Assembly: GCA_030041215.1 (NCBI GenBank)
Contig: JASHOH010000036.1
Span: 1 to 64,000 of the forward strand
Length of the DNA stretch: 64,000 nt
Source: Candidatus Sulfotelmatobacter sp.
Lineage (GTDB): Bacteria; Acidobacteriota; Terriglobia; Terriglobales; Acidobacteriaceae
Direction of reading: 5' to 3'
Under the pieces are notes generated by a model. The model searched no databases, was not told the origin of the DNA, and worked only from the letters and a program-made list of their open reading frames with translations. This document shows positions 63,685-64,000 of the stretch, one piece after another. The position numbers and the translations under genes were made by a program. How positions within the stretch are numbered: position 1 is the stretch's first letter; each line of letters opens with the position of its first letter.

Positions 63685-63724
63685 AAAAAGGGGGTCCTTC
63701 GGCGTTATGCCGCTAGGCCCCCCC
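63685..63724 (-). terminator. Strong hairpin with T-run, minus strand
   Basis: On the minus strand 'ggggggg-c-cct' pairs with 'agg-a-ccccc' through an inner 'gcggcataacgccg' loop-stem, and is followed by ttttt. It lies directly after a promoter-like pair (63739-63767) and before the small frame at 63650, so it could end a short RNA or attenuate that frame. Confidence 0.5.
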
Positions 63725-63738
63725 TCGCGTACGTGTCT

Positions 63739-63767
63739 TTTGTACACCGCGTAACTATGAAATGCAA
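63739..63767 (-). promoter_or_regulatory. Promoter-like pair TTGCAT-17-TACAAA
   Basis: On the minus strand TTGCAT (63762-63767) is separated by 17 bases from TACAAA (63739-63744). It points away from the DUF3800 gene and toward the hairpin at 63685-63724. Confidence 0.35.
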
Positions 63768-63869
63768 CCGTGTTTCTTCCGTTCCCCCGCCAGGACTTAT
63801 TCGGGTTTACAAGCCGGTTATGCGGGCGGGGTAGAATGGCGGGGTTTGTGGGAGGAAGGTGTTTTTGCC

Positions 63870-64000
63870 ATGATGTACGGCTCCTACATGGACGAGAGCT
63901 TTGACCCCCAGGTTAAGGGAAAGCCTACGGGCGTGTTCGCCGTTGGCGGAGTAATCGGTAGCGGTGTTCCTGTGTTTGAACTGGAAAGAGCGTGGGAACG
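63870..64000 (+). CDS. DUF3800 domain protein, N-terminal fragment cut by the right edge
   Basis: ATG 63870 (or 63873) opens a frame to the window end. The start reads MMYGSYMDESFDP, with the Y-x-D-E-S that begins DUF3800 proteins, and then 'GVFAVGGVIGSGVPVFELER', the F-A-V-G-G strand and following helix. GGAGGAAGG lies about 11 bases upstream. DUF3800 is thought to be a nuclease-like (RNase H-type) fold, often found with mobile DNA or defence genes; the function is not proven. The gap before it is rich in repeats and hairpins. Only 43 residues are visible. Confidence 0.7.
   Translation, partial: MMYGSYMDESFDPQVKGKPTGVFAVGGVIGSGVPVFELERAWE

Noticed and set aside
63870-64000. A complete defence system around the DUF3800 gene
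   Set aside because: Only 43 codons are visible and no other candidate component is in the window; the claim cannot be supported here.

Overview
The window reads as chromosomal DNA of an Acidobacteriota bacterium, most likely class Terriglobia. This rests on four things. (1) There is a large TonB-dependent receptor with an N-terminal carboxypeptidase-regulatory-like domain. (2) There is a Ser/Thr kinase fused to a TolB/WD40-type propeller. (3) A full alternative complex III (ActABCDEF) is joined to a caa3-type oxidase. (4) Several families of short palindromic repeats are sown between and inside genes. The assignment is by gene content and was not checked by any search.

Layout. 1-7.8 kb: an exported SAM-hydrolase-family protein (cut by the left edge), a PPOX-family flavoprotein, homoserine dehydrogenase, a cysteine-desulfurase-like enzyme, a membrane Ser/Thr kinase and a peroxiredoxin. 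The peroxiredoxin has a promoter and an intrinsic-terminator-like hairpin in its leader. 8-18.8 kb: housekeeping genes (PhzF-like protein, lone receiver, orphan ABC ATPase, tRNA-Gly, tRNA-Cys, HU, SppA, DAG-kinase-like lipid kinase, TyrS, GNAT, PurN, PurM). 19-26 kb: a frameshifted M13 metallopeptidase, a transglutaminase/TPR protein and a GatA-like amidase. 26.3-39.8 kb: one long respiratory cluster in a single direction, actABCDEF - small membrane protein - SCO - ctaCDEF, which would move electrons from quinol through ACIII to a caa3 oxygen reductase. 39.8-51.4 kb: a GlcD/GlcF-type FAD/Fe-S dehydrogenase behind a Crp/Fnr-like site, then mixed metabolic genes, two PilZ proteins and a CAT-anticodon tRNA. 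51.5-57.5 kb: an FKBP isomerase, the TonB-dependent receptor with a clear promoter and terminator, and an exported nucleoside hydrolase. 57.8-61 kb: remains of a surface-polysaccharide locus (LuxR regulator, heptose-type nucleotidyltransferase and kinase, and a sugar transferase and response regulator fused by deletion). 61-64 kb: an oligopeptide ABC ATPase, a phosphoesterase, a repeat-rich gap and the start of a DUF3800 gene.

The most unusual signal is the set of palindromic repeat families. Copies occur in intergenic gaps, but also inside open, otherwise intact genes without breaking the frame: homoserine dehydrogenase, the cysteine-desulfurase-like gene, actE and the GlcD/GlcF fusion. One family has no stop codon in five of six frames. 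This resembles the protein-inserted palindromic elements described in Rickettsia. No transposase or RAYT gene is present here that could explain their movement.

Translation starts were refined where domain position or a Shine-Dalgarno sequence argued for it. Family calls are from motif reading only.
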